In this document: in pieces, positions 15,791-25,096 of the stretch
Layout: every line of letters starts with the position of its first letter
Position numbering within the stretch: position 1 is the first letter of the stretch
From: Tannerella sp.
GTDB taxonomy: Bacteria > Bacteroidota > Bacteroidia > Bacteroidales > Tannerellaceae
Assembly: GCA_031266995.1 (NCBI GenBank)
Contig: JAIRZY010000023.1
Span: forward strand, 1 to 37,107
Length of the DNA stretch: 37,107 bases
Reading direction: 5' to 3'
Notes under the pieces: generated by a model
The model's input: the letters and a program-made list of their open reading frames with translations, nothing else
Databases searched by the model: none
Told to the model about the DNA's origin: nothing
Translations under genes and position numbers: made by a program

Positions 15791-18700
15791 TTAAAATGTA
15801 ACGTTAACTCCCAGCGTAAAAGTCCGGTTGAGCGGATAGATGCCATAGTCGGCGCCCCGCGCGAGGGAATTGTCGTCTCCGCGGAAGCTCGTTTCGGGAT
15901 TGTAGCCGCTGTAGCCGGTAAAGGTAGCCAGGTTCTGGATGGAGAAGTAGAGGCGGGCGTACTGCATCATGCACCTCTTCGCGACGGCATCCGGGAGCGA
16001 ATATCCGAGCGTGAGGTTGTTGATGCGCACGAACGAGGCGTCTTCAATCCAGCGGGTGGATATGGCGTTGTTCTGCCCCGTCGTGAGCGCGTTGGCGCGT
16101 GGCGTCCATCCGTCGCCGGGATTTTCGGGCGAATGCCACCGGTTCAGCGTCGTCCGCATCTGGTTCTGGTTGCCTTCGAGGTTCTCGTAGAAGCGCTTGG
16201 CCAGGTGCAGCACGTCGCGCCCGTGTACGCCCTGCAGGACGAAACTCAGGTCGAAGTTCCTGTACGTAATCCGGTTGGTCATGCCCCAGATCAGGTCAGG
16301 CTCGTTGTTGCCGATGATGGTACGGTCGTCGGCGTCGATCTTGCCGTCGAGGTTGACGTCGGCAAACTTCACGTCGCCCACCTGCGAATCCGCAAGATGC
16401 GGGTTGCTGTCGAGGTCGGCCTGGTTCATGTAGACGCCGATCTGTTTGTATCCGTAGAAGCTGCCCAGCACCTCGCCCACCATCGTGATGTGCGTCGTAC
16501 CGGCGCCGCCGTCGCTCTGGATCGGGTCGCCCGACGGGCCGAGGGCAATCACCTTGTTGCGGTTGGTCGAGAAGTTCAGGTTCGTGTTCCACGTAAAGTC
16601 TCGCGTGGCCACGTTCACCGTGTTGATGCCCAGCTCGAACCCGCGGTTGTTCACCTTGCCGATGTTTCGCCATGCGCGCGAGAAGCCCGTGATGGTCGGG
16701 ATGTCTACCTCGAGCAGCAGGTCGGTCGTGTTGCGGTTGTAGTAGTCAAAGACGAACGACAGGCGGCTGTTCAGTACCGACAGCTCCAGGCCGGCGTCGA
16801 ACTGCTGCGTCTTCTCCCACGTGAGGTCGTCGTTCGAAAAACTCTTCTGCGCCAGTCCCGTCACGACGTTTCCCGCGCCGGAGCCGAAGACGTAGTTCTT
16901 GTTTTCCATCGTGCCGATCGCCCCGTAGTTGGGAATCGTATTGTTTCCCGTCAGGCCGAAGCTGCTCCTCAGTTTCATGTCGCTGAGCCATTCCGCGTCT
17001 TTCAGGAAGTCTTCCTGCGAAACGCGCCATGCGAGCGAGCCGGACGGGAAGTAGCCGTAGCGGTTGTTCTTGCCGAAGCGCGACGAGCCGTCGGCACGTA
17101 TCGACGCCGTCAGGTAGTACTTGTTGTTGAAGCGGTAGTTCACGCGCGCCAGGGTGGAGAGGAGCGACCATTCGTTCATGTCGGACGTTCCGGTGCGAAC
17201 CTTGCCGTTGTTCATCGTACGGATGATGTCGTCCGGGAAGTCGGAGGCTTCGACTTTGCTCTGGTTGTAGATGTTTTTCTGCACCGTGAAGCCTGCGACA
17301 GCGTCTACTTCATGCAGCCCGAAGGCGGCGGTATAGGTCAGCGTGTTTTCGTTCAGCCAGTTGAACACCTCCTTGTTTTCAGTGTTTCCGTTTCGCGCCG
17401 TCGAGGGCAGCGGAGCGACCGTTCCGTTGCTGGGCACGTTGGAGGGGTAGAAATATTTGCCTCTGGACTGCATGATGTCGGCGCCGAGCGTCGATTTGAA
17501 TTTCAGGTTTTCCAGGAGCGAGATCTCCGCGTAGAGGTTACCGAAGAGGCGCAGGGTCTTCCGCGCGTTGTCGATGTCCAGCGCGTTGGCCACGGCGTTG
17601 GTCACGCCCGTCAGCCCGTCGCTGGCCACGGCATAGCGCGCCTGCGAATCCCACGTGCCCTCGGGCGTCCTCACCGGGACGATGGCCGAGGTGGCGCCGG
17701 CCGCGAGCATGACGCCGTTGCTGGCCCAGTGGCCGGCCGTGATCATGTTTTCGTCAATGAAGGTGGGCGCCAGGTTGATGCCGACCTTCAGCCAGCGCGA
17801 CAGCTCGCTGTCGATTTTCGCGCGGGCGGAGAAGCGCTCGTAGTCACTGCCGATGATGATGCCGTCCTGCGAAAAGTAGCCGGACGAAAACATGTACTTC
17901 GTCCGGTCGTTGCCTCCACTCACGTAGAGCTGGTAGTTTTGCACGGGCGCGGTGCGGAAGATTTCGTCCTGCCAGTTCGTACCCTCGCCGATGGCTGCCA
18001 TTGCCGACGCATCGTCGAAGATGGCCGGGTAGCGATAGCGGTTGCCCGACGGGCGCATGTCCAGCGGGTCGCTGGCCGAGGCGCCGGGCACTTTGGCAAG
18101 ATAATTGGTGTTGAAGGCTTCGCGGCTCAGATCGGCAAATTCGGCAGCGTTCATCAGGTCGAGTTTTTTCGTGATGTTCTGGAAGCCGTAGTACATGTCG
18201 AGGCTGACGCTGGTCTTTCCCGTCTTGCCCGATTTGGTGGTGATGAGCACGACGCCGTTGGCGGCCCGCGATCCGTAGATGGCCGATGCCGAGGCGTCTT
18301 TCAATACTTCGATGGATTCGATGTCGCTCGGGTTGATCGAGTTCAGGTTCTGTTCGCCCAGCGGATAGCCGTCGACGACGTAGAGCGGATTGTTGGAGGC
18401 CGAGATGGAGCCTGCGCCGCGCACGCGGATCACGGCTGCATCGCCGGGCGCGCCTGCGGCCTGCTGCACCTGCACGCCGGCCATCTGCCCGGCCAGCGCC
18501 TGGGTGGGATGCGACACTTTGAGGTCGCGCAACGAACCGGACGAGAGCTGGGAGACGGCGCCCGTCAGGTCTTTCTTCTTCACCGCGCCGTATCCGATGA
18601 CTACGATCTCTTCAAGCGCTTCGGCGTTCTCTATTAGTCTTATTATCAGAGAATTGCCCCCCCCCATGGAGGATACGCTGATTTCCTGCGTGATGTATCC

Positions 18701-19255
18701 GATATACGATACCTGCAGGACGGCGCTTTCGGCCACGGTCAGCGTGAACTGTCCGTCCACGTTCGTCACCGTTCCGTTCGTGGAGCCTTTCTCGATGATG
18801 TTTGCGCCGATGATTGTCTCGCCGGAGACGTCCGTCACCGTTCCGGTAATGCGCCTGCCCGTTTGTGCGCCACGGAGTTCCGGTTCGCGGCGGCTCAGGA
18901 TTATTTGCCGGTCTTCTACCTTGTAGGCCACGTCCGTCGAGGCGAACATGCCGTCCAGAATGGAGAAGACGAGCTGGTCGCGTGCTTTTACGTTCACTTT
19001 GCGGTCGACGTCTACCAGACGGCTGTTGTAAAGGAAGTAGAACTCGGACCGTTCTTCGATGATATAGAGCGCCTCTTCGACCGTCACGTTCTGCAGGTCC
19101 AGCGAGATGCGCTTGGACTGCGAGTATGCCGTTTCCGCCCGTGCCTGAAGGACGAAGCAGATTGACAGTAACAATGTGATGCGCAGGGCTAACGGTACTT
19201 TTGAAACGAGCCGCATGGCTGTGCCCGTTCCCGTTTGATTCAAGAATTTTTTCAT
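15791..19255 (-). CDS. SusC/RagA family TonB-linked outer membrane protein with N-terminal STN domain
   Basis: STN 'VTVEEALYIIEERSEFYFLYN', 'EEIVVIGYGAVKKKDLTGAVS', plug 'IRVRGAGSISASNNPLYVVDG', C-terminus 'YPLNRTFTLGVNVTF'. Confidence 0.97.
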   Translation of the reverse strand: MKKFLNQTGTGTAMRLVSKVPLALRITLLLSICFVLQARAETAYSQSKRISLDLQNVTVEEALYIIEERSEFYFLYNSRLVDVDRKVNVKARDQLVFSILDGMFASTDVAYKVEDRQIILSRREPELRGAQTGRRITGTVTDVSGETIIGANIIEKGSTNGTVTNVDGQFTLTVAESAVLQVSYIGYITQEISVSSMGGGNSLIIRLIENAEALEEIVVIGYGAVKKKDLTGAVSQLSSGSLRDLKVSHPTQALAGQMAGVQVQQAAGAPGDAAVIRVRGAGSISASNNPLYVVDGYPLGEQNLNSINPSDIESIEVLKDASASAIYGSRAANGVVLITTKSGKTGKTSVSLDMYYGFQNITKKLDLMNAAEFADLSREAFNTNYLAKVPGASASDPLDMRPSGNRYRYPAIFDDASAMAAIGEGTNWQDEIFRTAPVQNYQLYVSGGNDRTKYMFSSGYFSQDGIIIGSDYERFSARAKIDSELSRWLKVGINLAPTFIDENMITAGHWASNGVMLAAGATSAIVPVRTPEGTWDSQARYAVASDGLTGVTNAVANALDIDNARKTLRLFGNLYAEISLLENLKFKSTLGADIMQSRGKYFYPSNVPSNGTVAPLPSTARNGNTENKEVFNWLNENTLTYTAAFGLHEVDAVAGFTVQKNIYNQSKVEASDFPDDIIRTMNNGKVRTGTSDMNEWSLLSTLARVNYRFNNKYYLTASIRADGSSRFGKNNRYGYFPSGSLAWRVSQEDFLKDAEWLSDMKLRSSFGLTGNNTIPNYGAIGTMENKNYVFGSGAGNVVTGLAQKSFSNDDLTWEKTQQFDAGLELSVLNSRLSFVFDYYNRNTTDLLLEVDIPTITGFSRAWRNIGKVNNRGFELGINTVNVATRDFTWNTNLNFSTNRNKVIALGPSGDPIQSDGGAGTTHITMVGEVLGSFYGYKQIGVYMNQADLDSNPHLADSQVGDVKFADVNLDGKIDADDRTIIGNNEPDLIWGMTNRITYRNFDLSFVLQGVHGRDVLHLAKRFYENLEGNQNQMRTTLNRWHSPENPGDGWTPRANALTTGQNNAISTRWIEDASFVRINNLTLGYSLPDAVAKRCMMQYARLYFSIQNLATFTGYSGYNPETSFRGDDNSLARGADYGIYPLNRTFTLGVNVTF
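18657..18665. repeat. Homopolymer C9 (G9 on the susC coding strand)
   Basis: 'gaattgcccc|cccccatgg' encoding SMGGGNS. Confidence 0.95.
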
Positions 19256-19488
19256 ATTTCTGTAATGTCAAAAATTAGATTAATAAAGTGATTTGATTCC
19301 GTATGCCGCTGTCCGCCGAAAGGGTTTCGGGGCGCGTGTCATACGCTTGGCCGTGTGCGGAAAGATGCGTGCACTTTTCCGTTTTCGTCTACGTTTTCTT
19401 TTTTTCTTTTTCCATAGGCATAAGGTTTTATTACTGTGTTCTGTTATTTGACGCAACAGGGCGGCGGATACCCTATGCGGCGACGGGT

Positions 19489-20427
19489 TTATTTTTTCGG
19501 CCGTATGACGACGGTGCGTTTCGTATAGGCAAAGTCGCTGTTTTGCCTCGGCTCGATCATGAGGCAGCGAATGGGCGCCGATTTTTCGAGCAGCGACAGG
19601 ATTTCGTGAATGGATTCGGTGGTGAAGGTGGCCGAGTATTCGTAGTCGTGCAGGTCGCGGCCTTCGAGCCGGATGTCGACGTTGAAGCGGCGCGAGAGCT
19701 GCCTGACGATCTCGGCCATTCCGGCGCGGCGGAAGATGAGCTTGCCCTCGCGCCATGCGGTTTCGACGTACAGGCTGACGTCGGCACATGCGACCGTGTG
19801 GTCGAGCCGCGAGCAGGCGAGCTGCTGCCCCGGATTGAGGAGCGCGGGGGCGTGCATCCAGGGGCTGCTTACTTCGATGCGGCCTTTGGCGAGGGTGATT
19901 TTCATGGCGCTGTCGTCGGCGTAGGCGTTGACGTTAAATTCCGTGCCGCAGGCGCTGACCGTCAGGCCGTCGTCCGTCTGCACGTCGAAGCGGCGGCTGG
20001 CGTCGGCGCTGACCGCGAAATAGGCTTCGCCGGCGAGCCGCACCGTGCGCCGGCGGCCGGTGAAGCGCTGCGGATAGGTGAGCGTCGAGCCGGAGTTGAG
20101 CCACACTTCGGAGAGGTCGGGGAGGACGATTTTGCTGATCTGCCCGTAGGCCGACATGATGGAAATCTGCTCGACGGGGATGCTGCCGGCCCGGCGCTCG
20201 ACGAATTGCAGGTACAGAAGGCCGCCGGCCAGCATGGGGATAAAAAGAATGGCGGCCGCGTTGCGCAGCGCGTGGACGGCGCGACGGCGACGGCGCATAC
20301 GGTTCATTTTCAGCCGGAGCGCGTTCCAGCAGCGGTCGACGCTCGCCGTCCCCCGCAGTGCCGGCGCGCCGGTCAGTTCGCGGATGCGCTGCAAGTCTTT
20401 CGTTTGTCTGTCTTCTGTTTCTGTCAT
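19489..20427 (-). CDS. FecR-family anti-sigma factor
   Basis: 'LPDLSEVWLNSGSTLTYPQRFTGRRRTVRLAGEAYFAVSADASRRFDVQT', single N-terminal hydrophobic segment. Confidence 0.95.
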   Translation of the reverse strand: MTETEDRQTKDLQRIRELTGAPALRGTASVDRCWNALRLKMNRMRRRRRAVHALRNAAAILFIPMLAGGLLYLQFVERRAGSIPVEQISIMSAYGQISKIVLPDLSEVWLNSGSTLTYPQRFTGRRRTVRLAGEAYFAVSADASRRFDVQTDDGLTVSACGTEFNVNAYADDSAMKITLAKGRIEVSSPWMHAPALLNPGQQLACSRLDHTVACADVSLYVETAWREGKLIFRRAGMAEIVRQLSRRFNVDIRLEGRDLHDYEYSATFTTESIHEILSLLEKSAPIRCLMIEPRQNSDFAYTKRTVVIRPKK

Positions 20428-20468
20428 ATTTTCCGATCGTTAATTTGACGGACAATGCGGCGCATACC

Positions 20469-21044
20469 CTATGTTAAAAATTTTTGACCCAGGCAGAAGA
20501 GCAGGACGGGCAGGAAGTCGCGGAGCGCGATGCGAAGCAGCTTGAGCGCCCGAGTCATGTGCGACTCGACGGTTTTGACGGAAACGTGCTGCGCTTCGGC
20601 GATTTCGGAATAGGTTTTTCCCTCGAGGCGATTCATTTCGAACGTGGCGCGCGTCTTTTCGGGCAGCCGCGCGAGGGCGGCGTGCAGCATCCGCTCCAGC
20701 TCGACGACGGCGTAGAGGTCTTCGGACTGCCCGGCGGCGAGGCTTTCCACAAAGCGCTCTTTCCCGGCCGATTCCGTCTCCTGACGGCGCAGGTGGTCGA
20801 TGCAGGCGTTTTTGACGGCGGTGACCGTGAAGTTGCGAAACGAACGGCTGATTTCTATCGTTTTCCTGTTTTTCCAGATTTTAAGGAATGTTTCCTGCAC
20901 GATGTCTTCGCAGTCTTCCTCATTCGAAACATAGCGCATGGCATACACGCACAGGGGCGTGAAAAACTGGTAAAACAGCGTCCGAAAGGCAGATTCGTCG
21001 TCTTTTACAGCTACGTTCCAAAACAGTTCGTCATAGTAATCCAT
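20469..21044 (-). CDS. ECF RNA polymerase sigma-70 factor
   Basis: 'FYQFFTPLCVYAMRYVSNEEDCEDIVQETFLKIWKNR', 'RLEGKTYSEIAEAQHVSVKTVESHMTRALKLLR'. Confidence 0.96.
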   Translation of the reverse strand: MDYYDELFWNVAVKDDESAFRTLFYQFFTPLCVYAMRYVSNEEDCEDIVQETFLKIWKNRKTIEISRSFRNFTVTAVKNACIDHLRRQETESAGKERFVESLAAGQSEDLYAVVELERMLHAALARLPEKTRATFEMNRLEGKTYSEIAEAQHVSVKTVESHMTRALKLLRIALRDFLPVLLFCLGQKFLT

Positions 21045-21068
21045 CGTATCGACTCAGTGTGATGGCGG

Positions 21069-21076
21069 CAAAGATA
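21069..21076 (-). promoter_or_regulatory. -7 element (CAAAGATA = TATCTTTG on - strand) upstream of ECF sigma
   Basis: Matches TAnnTTTG, 25 nt from the start codon. Confidence 0.55.
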
Positions 21077-21323
21077 CGAAAAGTATCGGGATACGACGTG
21101 CGCGACCTGATATGGCTTCATTTCAAACCGTCGCGAGGCGAAACGCTGCACGAATCATCCGGCTGAAAGCGGAGACGGAAACATGTCCGAACGGCCGTAA
21201 AGACACACTGGCCGGATTGCGCCGGGATTCTATTGAAATCTGTATTTTTCTTCAAATTAGACGGTTAAAATGATTGAATTGCTTTTATACAGTCGCGAGG
21301 ATGGGACGAATTTGTATGAAATA

Positions 21324-21609
21324 ACTTTCATCTCGTGTGAGATGAGTTTCATCCCACGTGAGATAAGTTTCATCTCGCGTGAGATAAGTTTCATCCCACG
21401 TGAGATAAGTTTCATCCCGTGTGAGATGAAATTCATCCCGTATGAGATAAGTTTCATCCCGTATGAGACTGGCCTCATCTCGTATAAAACTGTTTCCTTT
21501 TCGTAAGAAACTGTTTTTGTTTCATGAGAAAACGTTCTAATCATGTATAAAACAGGCACTGTTTCATATAAGACAGGTGATGCTTCACATGAGACAGTCA
21601 TCATCTTTT
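21324..21609. repeat. Array C: 21-bp tandem palindromic repeat
   Basis: Thirteen consecutive 21-bp units from 'actttcatctcgtgtgagatg' and 'agtttcatcccacgtgagata' to divergent 'gtttccttttcgtaagaaact' and 'ggtgatgcttcacatgagaca'. Confidence 0.95.
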
Positions 21610-21751
21610 AAGTGTTTTACCCGGAATTTTCCGTGACAGGGGTATCATCGCACGGGAAATGAAAAAATGTCCGTGCGTATGGCGAGCTTTCATTCCGGGA
21701 TGTGGCGATCCGGAACGTATGCGGGGAAATCAGGTGTACGGTGATTTTGCG

Positions 21752-22786
21752 TTATGCAAAGAGCTGCACAACGGAGTAGACGAGCGCGGCAAGCAGTGCG
21801 CTGACGGGGATGGTCAGTACCCAGGCCCAGAGGAGATTGATGGCGACGCCCCAGCGCACGGCGGCGAGCCGCTTGACGGCGCCTACGCCCATGATGCTTC
21901 CGGTGATGACGTGGGTGGTGCTGACGGGTACTTTCAGTATTTCGGTCAGGAAGAGGGTCAATCCGCCCGCCATCTGGGCGCAGAAGCCGTCGAAGGCCGT
22001 CAGACGGGTGATTTTGTTGCCCATCGTTTTCATGATTTTCCATCCGCCGGACATGGTGCCCAGGGCAATGGCGGTGAAGCAACTGAGTGGCACCCAGTCG
22101 TGTATGTCGTGCATCGAGGTGAGCTGCATCCAGTGCGGGAGCGCGTCCGTGCCGGCGGTCGAATTGAAGGAAATGAGCGCGACTCCGATGATGCCCATCA
22201 CTTTCTGCGAGTCGTTCAGCCCGTGCCCGACGCTGAGCAGTGCGGACGAGACGAGCTGCAGATGCTTGAACCACCGCTCGGCGTTGCCGGGTCTGGCTTT
22301 TTTCGCCAGGTGCATGGTAATGAGCATGATGAGCATGCCGGCGAACATGCCGATGAGCGGTGCGGCGACGATGAAGGCGATGATCATCCAGATGACGCCC
22401 GGCTCGATGGCGTGGAAGCCGGCGCAGGCGATGGCGGCGCCCGAGAAGCCGCCGATGAGCGTGTGCGACGACGAGGAGGGGATGCCGAACCACCACGTAA
22501 TCAGGTTCCAGACGATGGCGGCGACGAGACCGGAGAGGATGACGGGCAGGGTGATAAATTCGGCGATGACGGTCTTCGAGACGGTGTTGGCGATTCCAAA
22601 GTCGCCGATGATGTATTTGGCGATGAAGAAGGCGACGAAGTTGAAAAAGGCAGCCCAGATGACGGCCTGCAGCGGGGTGAGGACTTTGGTCGTCACGACG
22701 GTGGCGATCGAGTTGGCGGCGTCGTGAAAGCCGTTGATGAAGTCAAAAACAATGGCCAGGACGAGAATCGCTATCAGTAAGCCCAT
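21752..22786 (-). CDS. Inorganic phosphate transporter, Pit family
   Basis: 'DFINGFHDAANSIATVVTTKVL', 'WWFGIPSSSSHTLIGGFSGAA', 'KVPVSTTHVITGSIMGVG'. Confidence 0.96.
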   Translation of the reverse strand: MGLLIAILVLAIVFDFINGFHDAANSIATVVTTKVLTPLQAVIWAAFFNFVAFFIAKYIIGDFGIANTVSKTVIAEFITLPVILSGLVAAIVWNLITWWFGIPSSSSHTLIGGFSGAAIACAGFHAIEPGVIWMIIAFIVAAPLIGMFAGMLIMLITMHLAKKARPGNAERWFKHLQLVSSALLSVGHGLNDSQKVMGIIGVALISFNSTAGTDALPHWMQLTSMHDIHDWVPLSCFTAIALGTMSGGWKIMKTMGNKITRLTAFDGFCAQMAGGLTLFLTEILKVPVSTTHVITGSIMGVGAVKRLAAVRWGVAINLLWAWVLTIPVSALLAALVYSVVQLFA

Positions 22787-22793
22787 GATGTGG

Positions 22794-23453
22794 TCAGCTA
22801 TATTTTACGATGATGGTTTTCAGCACCTTGCCGACGGTGTTAAGGGCGTTGGCGCAACGTTCGAGTTCCTGAATGATTTCCTTGATTTTGATCAGTTCCT
22901 TGATTTTGGTTTCGCTGTGGAAGAGTTCGGTGATGCCTTTTTCGTAGATGGCGTCGGCTTCTTCTTCGAGTTTCTTGATTTTCTTTGTGCATCCGCGGAT
23001 GACGGCGTCGGATTTCCTGACCCGTTCCAGCTCGGGGACGGCTTTGAGGATTTCTTCCGTTCCTTCGCGGATGATTTTCGCCAGTTGCTGCGTCGATTCC
23101 GGAAGGCCTTCGGGCGAATAGAGCAGCACCTTGTGCGCCGAGCGGTTGATGGCGTCGATGACGTCGTCGAGCTCGTCGGCCAGCGAGCTGATGTCTTCCC
23201 TGTCGAAGGGAGTGATGAAAGTGTTGTTCAGTTCCTTGAATATTTTTTTCACCAGGCGGTCGCCTTCCAGCTCTTCGTCCTTGATGGATTTGCACAGTTG
23301 CGCCCATTCGTCCTCGGTGGATGCGCCGAGAAGCTGCTGCAGAAGCATTGCCGACCTGTCCATCGCGACGGCCATGCTGTTCAGCAGCGGAAAGAATTTC
23401 CCGTCTTTGGGAGTAAACATGCCTGTAAGGGCATCTATATTGATCTTCATCAT
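22794..23453 (-). CDS. DUF47/PhoU-like protein
   Basis: 'FTPKDGKFFPLLNSMAVAMDRSAMLLQQLL', 'FITPFDREDISSLADELDDVIDAI'; adjacent to Pit. Confidence 0.9.
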   Translation of the reverse strand: MMKINIDALTGMFTPKDGKFFPLLNSMAVAMDRSAMLLQQLLGASTEDEWAQLCKSIKDEELEGDRLVKKIFKELNNTFITPFDREDISSLADELDDVIDAINRSAHKVLLYSPEGLPESTQQLAKIIREGTEEILKAVPELERVRKSDAVIRGCTKKIKKLEEEADAIYEKGITELFHSETKIKELIKIKEIIQELERCANALNTVGKVLKTIIVKYS

Positions 23454-23587
23454 ATAAGCGGTTAAATGGCGAATGCCCGGTTTCCTGTTTTCTCGACCGT
23501 TTTTTTCCGGCGATGCGAAGGTACGCATATTTTTATCTCCCGCGCAACGGTCCTGTGAAAAAACAGAGGCGCGGGAGTGTTAAAAAA

Positions 23588-24379
23588 TCATTTCGAGGCT
23601 TTTAATCCTCTGATAACGGCAGAGGTGAAACCGGCATGTTCCATTTCGTTGAGGCCCCTGACGGTGATGCCGCCGGGCGTCGTCACGCGGTCGATTTCTT
23701 CTTCGGGATGGCGTCCGCCGGCCTGCATGAGGGCGACGGCGCCTTTCAGTGTCTGGGCCACAATGTCTCTGGCCTGTGCGGGATAGAAGCCCAGCTCGAC
23801 GCCTCCCTCCATCGCGGCGCGGATGTAGCGGAAGGCATAGGCGATGCCGCACGAGGCCAGCGCCGTTCCGGCCGCCATGAGCCGTTCGTCGACGATCATC
23901 GTCGCGCCCAGCTCGTCGAAGATGCGCACGACGGTGTCGACCTGGCTCTCGGAGGCGTTTTGCGACGCGATGAAGGTCATGCTCTGCTGCACCTCGACTG
24001 CCGTGTTGGGTATCAGGCGGAAAAGCGCGGGCACAGCGCCCGGCGGCCTGTCCAGGTAGCTGTCAATCTGGGCGAAAGTGACGCCGCCCGCGATGGAGAC
24101 GAGGATCTGGCGCGCGCAGTCCAGCTCGCCTTTGATTTCGTATATTACCTCTTCGAGCAGCCAGGGCTTGACGGCCAGCAGCACGATTTCGGCGTCGCGC
24201 ACGGCCGCGCGGTTGTCGGTTGCCGTCCGTATGGCCGCATGTATGCGGCTCACCCCGTCGAGCGCCGCCTTCGACCTGTCCGCGCATGTGATGTCGAACG
24301 GTTTGATCAGCGAACCGCTTACCAGTCCGCGTGCAATGGCGCTACCCATGTTTCCTGCGCCTATGATTGTCAGTTTCAT
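23588..24379 (-). CDS. proC: Pyrroline-5-carboxylate reductase
   Basis: 'IGAGNMGSAIARGLV', 'LLAVKPWLLEEV', 'RLIPNTAVEVQQSMTFI', 'VTTPGGITVRGLNEMEHAGFTSAVIRGLKAS'. Confidence 0.94.
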   Translation of the reverse strand: MKLTIIGAGNMGSAIARGLVSGSLIKPFDITCADRSKAALDGVSRIHAAIRTATDNRAAVRDAEIVLLAVKPWLLEEVIYEIKGELDCARQILVSIAGGVTFAQIDSYLDRPPGAVPALFRLIPNTAVEVQQSMTFIASQNASESQVDTVVRIFDELGATMIVDERLMAAGTALASCGIAYAFRYIRAAMEGGVELGFYPAQARDIVAQTLKGAVALMQAGGRHPEEEIDRVTTPGGITVRGLNEMEHAGFTSAVIRGLKASK

Positions 24380-24427
24380 ACATTAATTATATAAGTTGTG
24401 TTCTGTTCTGTCCGGGATCTGTTTTCT

Positions 24428-24967
24428 CTACCCTCCCCTGCCGATTCTTTCTCTGAGCGCCTGCTCCGATTTCGTGTCCCAGTATCCGCAGTCAAGCTCG
24501 ATAAAGACCGACGAATAGGGTATCAGCGTATTTGTTTTCAGGATAATAATCGAGAACTGCCTGGCCGCGCTGTCGATTTTCGGGAAAACGTCGCCGTGCA
24601 GAATCGACTGGCGGGGATAGCTGCCAAACAGCTCATTATAGTCGTTCTTCAGGCTTTCGACCTGCGCCGCGTCGCGGTCTGTCATATATTCCAGCTCTTT
24701 ATCCGTATAAATAACCGGCCGGATATGGTCGGCCCGGTCGATTTGTTCCAGCACGTAGGGCGTCACGTTCCGTATGTCGTCATTCGTGTAGAAAACGTCG
24801 ATTCCTTCTGCCGACTGAGCCGGATAGGCTTTGTCGACAATCAAAATCCAGTTGCGGTGTCCCAGATACGGGAGTTGCCGTTCGAAATCCGCTTTCCAGT
24901 CCTGCTGTGCGCTTACCGCGGCGGACAGACAGGGCAGCGCCGCCAGCATCCATGTACATCTTTTCAT
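24428..24967 (-). CDS. Secreted protein resembling RbsD/FucU (D-ribose pyranase/fucose mutarotase)
   Basis: Signal peptide 'MKRCTWMLAALPCLSAAVSAQ'; 'LPYLGHRNWILIVDKAYP' resembles RbsD 'RLGHTDTLVVCDAGLP'; 'IPYSSVFIELDCGYWD' near the C-terminus. Confidence 0.6.
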   Translation of the reverse strand: MKRCTWMLAALPCLSAAVSAQQDWKADFERQLPYLGHRNWILIVDKAYPAQSAEGIDVFYTNDDIRNVTPYVLEQIDRADHIRPVIYTDKELEYMTDRDAAQVESLKNDYNELFGSYPRQSILHGDVFPKIDSAARQFSIIILKTNTLIPYSSVFIELDCGYWDTKSEQALRERIGRGG

Positions 24968-24994
24968 TTTGTTCCTGTATTTGAAATACGGAGA

Positions 24995-25002
24995 CAAAGA
25001 TA
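24995..25002 (-). promoter_or_regulatory. -7 element upstream of the RbsD-like gene
   Basis: CAAAGATA = TATCTTTG on - strand, 28 nt from the start at 24967. Confidence 0.5.
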
Positions 25003-25096
25003 CGGTTTTATTTCATGAATCAAAAACCCGGCCGGCACGTGGATAAAGACTTTACATACCCGCATAAAACGTGATAGAGCCTGTTTCTCTTTCCCC

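Noticed and set aside
16133-18637. 834-aa plus-strand ORF opposite susC
   Set aside because: Antisense shadow of a strongly supported coding gene in GC-rich DNA; the translation has no recognisable domain.
7218-21609. Arrays A-C as CRISPR arrays
   Set aside because: No unique spacers between repeats, repeats are contiguous, and no cas genes lie in the window.
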